From assembly GCA_002007465.1 (NCBI GenBank), contig LNAC01000746.1, positions 62,907-126,906 of the forward strand: a stretch of 64,000 nucleotides of DNA, written 5' to 3'. Shown one piece after another: positions 59,466 to 64,000 of the stretch. The stretch's first letter is position 1. Each line of letters opens with the position of its first letter. This stretch comes from Ailurus styani (lineage: Eukaryota > Chordata > Mammalia > Carnivora > Ailuridae). A model generated the notes under the pieces. The model saw nothing but the letters and a program-made list of their open reading frames with translations. It had not been told where the DNA came from and ran no database searches. The translations under genes were made by a program, and so were the position numbers.

Positions 59466-60985
59466 GTTGTGGGCAAACTGTATCCCCTAAAAAGATTTTC
59501 TGAAGTCCTAACCCCTAGTACCTGTGAATGGAAACTTATTTGAAAAGAGGCTATTTGCAGAAGTAATCAAGTTAAGATGAGGTTCTAATGTGATGACTGA
59601 TGTCCTTTTAAGATAAGAGAAATTTGAACACAGACGCAGAGGAAGAAATCCATGTGACAACAGAGGCAAAAACTGGAGTGATGTGTCTAGAAGCCAAGAA
59701 CAGCAAGGATTGCTGGCAACCACCAAAGGCTAGGAAGAAGCAAGGAAAAATATCCTTCTATAGAGATTTCAGAGAGAACATGGCCTTGTGACAAAATTTC
59801 ATAATTTTGCATCCAGAACTGTGAAAGAATATATGTCTGGTTTTTTTGTTTAGTTTTGTTTTATTTTAAGACATCCATGTTGTAGCACTGTGTTATGGCG
59901 GCCCTAAGAAACTACTATATATGCTGGTACCAGTGTTGCTATAACAGATAAAGAAAAAAAAAATGTAGAAGTAGCTTCAGAATTAGGTAATGGGTAGAGG
60001 ATTTAAGGGTTTTGAGGCACATGATAGAAAAAGCCTAAACTGCCTTGAAAAGACTGTTGGTAGAAACATGGACATTTAAGACAATACTGTGAAGGATCAG
60101 AGAGAAAAAAAGGGAATGATGAAAAAAGCATCTACAATCTCAAAGAATACATACACCATCTTAGAGAATACATATACTGTCAAGAACAGAATGTTGCCAG
60201 CAATATAAACTTTAAAGATTGTTCTGGCACGACCATAGAGGGAAATAATGAATATATTATTAGATACTAGAAGGAAAGCAATCATTGTCACAAGACGGCA
60301 GAAACTGGCTGAATTATGTTCTACTGTTGGATGGAAAGTAAAACTTAAAACTACAGTTGACCCTTGAACAAAGTGGAGGTTAGGGGCACTGACCCCTCAT
60401 GTAGTAAAAATCCACCTATAACTTTGACTCCCCAAAAACTTAACTAAAAGCCTACTGTTGACTGGAAGCTTTACCAAAAACACAAAAGAGTCAATTAATA
60501 CATCATTTGTATATGTGTCATATACTGTATTCTTACAATAAAGTAAGCTACAGAAAAGAAAATATTATTTAAAAACCATAAGGAAGAGAAAACACATTTT
60601 CAGTACTATAATGTTATTTACCAAAAAAAAATCGACATATGCGTAGATCCATGCAGTTCAAACCTATGTTGTTCAGGGGTCAACTGTAATGAACTTGGCT
60701 ATTTAGCTGAGGAGATTTCTAAGCAAAGTGTAGATGTGACCATGGTTTCTCCTTGCTGCCTGTAGCAAAATGCAAGAGGAAAGAAATAAACTGAGGAAGG
60801 AATTGTTAAGCAAAAAGGAACCAGCACTTGATGATTTGGAATACTCTCAACCTATCCAATATATCATGCTCTGGAAATAAGACTAAGGGTATGGCTGAAC
60901 AAACTTCAGTGAGAGCATGGCCCTGTTCACAACTTGATTTCAGACTTCTAGCTTCCAGAACTATAAGAAAATACATATATTAGGA
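59466..60985 (+). mobile_element. MaLR element: LTR and internal region, split by a MITE
   Basis: LTR about 59466-59935 ('tgttatggcggccctaagaaac' end) and internal text 'atgtagaagtagcttcagaattaggtaatgggtagagg' to 60350, resuming after 60688. The last part (60880-60980) again looks like LTR ('cagacttctagcttccagaactataagaaaat'), so a small 5'LTR-internal-3'LTR remnant is possible. Confidence 0.72.
60354..60686 (+). mobile_element. Complete Tigger-like MITE (TcMar DNA transposon derivative)
   Basis: Inverted termini CAGTTGACCCTTGAACAA at 60354 and the complement of CAGTTGACCCCTGAACAA ending at 60686. TA dinucleotides at 60352-60353 and 60687-60688 are the target duplication. 333 bp, no transposase frame. 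Inserted in a MaLR internal region. Confidence 0.9.
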
Positions 60986-60999
60986 CACTAAGAACACAA

Positions 61000-61455
61000 A
61001 CCACAAAAGAAAAAATTGATAATTAGAGCCATAAGAATTTAAAAATCCTGCTCTTCAAAAGATAACATTAAGAAAATATAAAGATAAGCCACAGGCTGGA
61101 AGAAACACCTATCTGAAAAAGAACTTGTATTCCAAACATACTTTTAACTCAACAAGAAGGCAAACAACCCAAGTTTTTTTTAATGAGCAAAATATCTGAA
61201 CAGACATTTCACCAAGGAAAAACTATGGATGGTAAATAAACATATGAAAAAATGCTCAATACCATCCATGGTGTTCAGGATGAACATGAACAGAGTATTC
61301 GTGAACAGAAAATGCAAAAGAAAAATAATAACGAGATACCACTACAGGCCCATTAGAATGGCTGAAATGAAACACATACACACACAAACAATACAAAACA
61401 GTTCTAGCAAAAATGTGGAGCAACTGGAACTCTCATACACGCCTGTCGGGAGCAC
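61000..61455 (+). mobile_element. L1M ORF2 C-terminal fragment
   Basis: 'aaatcctgctcttcaaaagataacattaagaaaat', 'acagacatttcaccaagga' and 'gagataccactacaggcccattagaatggc' are ORF2 text. Confidence 0.8.
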
Positions 61456-61769
61456 TTTACTCATTACCTTGCTTTATTTTCTTAAAAACACTTTTCATTA
61501 TCTTAAAGTTTACTTGTGTATGTAAGTCCTTATGCATCTGCATGCATGTGTCCTGTCTATCTCCCTCAACATAAGTACCATGGTGACGTGTGTCACCATG
61601 TGTCACCTCGGCACCAAAACAAATGGCACAAAGTGGGCATTCCACACATATGTATTAAAAGGAGCAGAAAGAAATGATACGAAGGTAAGTTCCTCAAAGG
61701 CGAGGAACCTAGTCAAAGCGGTCCACAGATGGGCAATCTGCTGGTATAAAAGAAAATAAATTTAGACCC
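61456..61769. other. No feature recognised
   Basis: Contains a short imperfect palindrome around GTGACGTGTGTCACC (about 61582-61600). Otherwise nothing is identified. Confidence 0.3.
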
Positions 61770-61930
61770 CCAGGATTGTGCACATTCGAATTATCTGAAG
61801 CACTCTGCAGAATACCGATTCCAGGCCAAACCAAACCAATGAAATCAGAATCTAAGAACAGGATTCAAGTTTTGAGCATTAAAGTTCTCCAGGTGATCCC
61901 AGTGTATAGGCCAGACCGAAAACTACTGAG
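61770..61930 (+). mobile_element. MER5-like (hAT-Charlie) fragment
   Basis: 'attatctgaagcactctgcagaataccgattccaggcca' then 'tctccaggtgatcccagtgta' follow the MER5 pattern. Confidence 0.6.
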
Positions 61931-61964
61931 GAAATGGAACCTAGTCTCTAAACCTATACACGCT

Positions 61965-62095
61965 TGGGTGGAAATCTTGGGCAAGTTACTTAACCTCCCT
62001 CAGTGCCAAAAATATCATCTACAAAATGGGAATAATACACACCTACACCTCCCAAAGATTGATATTATACACAAAGCTCTTATTAAATGTTAATT
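61965..62095 (+). mobile_element. MIR fragment
   Basis: 'cttgggcaagttacttaacctccctcagtgcc' then 'atctacaaaatgggaataata' is the MIR core. Confidence 0.85.
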
Positions 62096-62317
62096 TGCCT
62101 CTCCAGGGCAAACTTGATGAAATTTTCATTGCTTTAATTCATACCTTCTATTCAGTTACCTGATTACTGAATTGAACATTTGCATTGCAGAAGCTCAGAA
62201 ATGTTAACTTTTTTTCACTGTCCTGATGATAAGATGCTGCCTGAAGCTATGTCTATTTTAATCTACAAGTAACTAAACTTTGAAGGGAAATCTAGCTAAT
62301 TATTTATACCTGGATGC

Positions 62318-62475
62318 AGGTTAGAATCAACCCAAGCTTTTTTAAAATAACCAATACCGATGTCCAGACCTTGTGCAAGTCTATTAAATCAGAATCCCTG
62401 GAGTAGGTACAGAATTATCAGTATTCTTAAAAAGCTAATTGATCTGTGATTCTAAAAAACAGTCAGCTCTGAAAA
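62318..62475 (+). mobile_element. MER5-like fragment
   Basis: 'gttagaatcaacccaagcttttttaaaataaccaataccgatgtcc' then 'attaaatcagaatccctggagtaggtac' matches MER5. Confidence 0.65.
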
Positions 62476-62534
62476 ACACCTGTTTTGCACAAAGGACATC
62501 CCATGCTAACTGCACGTCTGAGTCATTCGTGGAG

Positions 62535-62660
62535 CTCTCAAAAATATTGATTCCAGAACCCTGCCATAACTTAGTGACTCAGGATCCGTCCACATAGAAC
62601 CTGTTATTTTGCAAAGTGTCATAAAACATCCCCTTGGTGATTCTGACAGAAACCCACAGG
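62535..62660 (+). mobile_element. MER5-like fragment
   Basis: 'agctctcaaaaatattgattccagaaccctg' through 'cccttggtgattctgacag' matches MER5, about 60 bp after the previous copy. Confidence 0.55.
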
Positions 62661-63265
62661 GAACCATTACTTTCTATCATGCATTACTCTCCCTATTGTG
62701 TATCAGCAAAGAACATTTAGAACTTTCACCGGCCTCCCATGCCAAGCTTGCCCAGTTGCTTTTAATCAGTAACCAATACAACATACCACAGAAACTCTAA
62801 ATTTCACAGATCTTTTCAGAACATTTTAATGGGCAGACTACTGATGCACATCATTTACCATACGCTGTGCCCAGCAACAGCTATGGAGGCCGCTGGTCTT
62901 TCTCACCAAATCCCATTAGGCTGCCTATTTGGGAATGACAAAATGGAATACCCAGGCCTTATTTCCCTTTAAGTGGTATAAAATGCCGGGACTAATGAAA
63001 TTAACCTCACTGGTCAGATGGGTGTGAATGAAATCTAAGTTGTTTTTTGAACCTAGAGGCAAATTGTTATATTTGCTTCCCACAGAGAGATAATAAAATC
63101 TAAGGGAAGGCGATCCCTGAATTAGGAGCATTAATAGAGTGCCCTGCAATTTTCAAACTCCACTAAACACAGTAGCATAGCAGGGCCCTTAGGAATGAAT
63201 TTAGGGGAGTCAATCAATCAGTACATATATCACCCTGGGTGTTCTACCAGGCAGATGATAATAGC
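62661..63265. other. No feature recognised
   Basis: Non-repetitive looking; no exon signals judged convincing. Confidence 0.35.
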
Positions 63266-63269
63266 ATTT

Positions 63270-63490
63270 AAACAACCAGGCATTATTTTAAGCTTACTAA
63301 ATACTTTAACTCATGTGATCCTCATAATAACCTTACCAAGCAAGTACTGTTATTATTCCTATTTCATATATTTAAAAAAAACACAAATGTACACAGAAGT
63401 TAAATGATTTGAACAACGACACAGAGCTAGTTAGTGGCAGTTTTCGAACCCAGGCAATTTGCTTCAGTCCGTTACCTTAACTACTACACT
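63270..63490 (-). mobile_element. MIR element, minus
   Basis: 'atgtgatcctcataataaccttaccaagcaagtactgttattattcctattt' to 'agctagttagtggcagttttcgaacccaggcaatttgcttcagtcc' is the MIR complement including the tRNA-like head. Confidence 0.9.
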
Positions 63491-63539
63491 ACAATGTAGA
63501 TGAGTAATGGTCAAGCAGTCTTAAAAAAATTTTTTTTTA

Positions 63540-63740
63540 AGTTAGTCTGCAGCAGAAACTGGAGATCAGACTCTGTGTACTATGGGCAAGTTACTTAACC
63601 TCTCTGCACCATTTCTGCACCTGAAAAATAGAGATAATGACAGTACCTGCCCCACTTGAGTTGGAGTGAGTATTAAAACAATGCACGTGATGTACTTGGC
63701 ATTTTTAAGAACTATAGGTGTCAGCCCGTATTATTATTTG
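63540..63740 (+). mobile_element. MIR element, plus
   Basis: 'gggcaagttacttaacctctctgcacc' to 'gagtattaaaacaatgcacgtgatgtacttggcatt' is MIR core and tail. It faces the minus MIR 50 bp away. Confidence 0.88.
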
Positions 63741-64000
63741 TACCACAACACAGCGCAAGTGGTCAGGGAAAAGTGACAACCTATTAAACTGAAAATCTCT
63801 GCTGGTGACCTTAGAACTGTAGATTCTGAGTACATCAGATCCAATATGAAATGCAAAATAAAAGATTTTCACAAGAACTTTATAACTTCCACTGTGACAA
63901 AGCCCCAGCCCATCCAGTCCAAGACTGAATTAGTCGGACAATGAGAGCCCCATTTCCTACAGTTTGGCCTTTTTAGCCAACATCCCCAATTATCAAGCTG
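63741..64000. other. No feature recognised
   Basis: Short unassigned end of the window. Confidence 0.35.

Noticed and set aside
1..64000. CRISPR array, prophage, operon or other prokaryotic system
   Set aside because: No regular spacer repeats or bacterial gene organisation; repeat content is wholly mammalian.

Overview
This is vertebrate nuclear DNA from a carnivore. It is AT-rich, has no bacterial-style gene layout, and is packed with L1 fragments and about 19 copies of the carnivore tRNA-derived SINE (Can-SINE/SINEC). The SINE tails contain the phrases 'ctgcctacttgtgatctc' and 'gtcaaataaataaataaaatc', which fit an arctoid, most likely mustelid (ferret, mink or otter type), better than a dog or cat. 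The species call is inference.

Layout. 1-13.6 kb is a stack of old L1 elements interrupted by younger insertions: two 5'-truncated carnivore L1s with clear target-site duplications, several SINEs, a MaLR LTR, a class III ERV-L fragment, and a processed pseudogene of SUB1 (PC4) at about 3.19-3.87 kb. 13.6-23.2 kb is poorer in L1. It holds three short minus-strand blocks with good splice signals, open frames and matching phases (23114-23011, 16295-16198, 13745-13636), read here as internal exons of one minus-strand gene that I cannot name. 23.7-36.5 kb is again mostly plus-strand L1M sequence with SINEs, one minus-strand MaLR LTR and minus-strand L1 pieces. 36.5-50.2 kb mixes poorly repetitive sequence with young L1 insertions, including a twin-primed (5'-inverted) L1 at 39.05-40.73 kb and an LTR-like block at 42.6-43.1 kb. 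50.2-61.5 kb holds two MaLR elements with LTR plus internal sequence, long L1M ORF1/ORF2 remnants, an L1-mobilised 390-bp sequence of other origin, and a complete Tigger-like MITE. 61.5-64 kb is a cluster of ancient MER5-like and MIR elements.

How it fits together. The only host-gene signal is the three-exon minus-strand candidate. Its joined translation (312 nt) is acidic, Ser/Glu/Lys-rich and probably disordered. If it is real, most of the window is intron of that gene, which would agree with most L1s lying on the opposite (plus) strand. No intact mobile-element protein, rRNA, CRISPR array or prokaryotic feature is present. Repeat family names come from remembered consensus features, not from a database run; boundaries without a stated target-site duplication are approximate.
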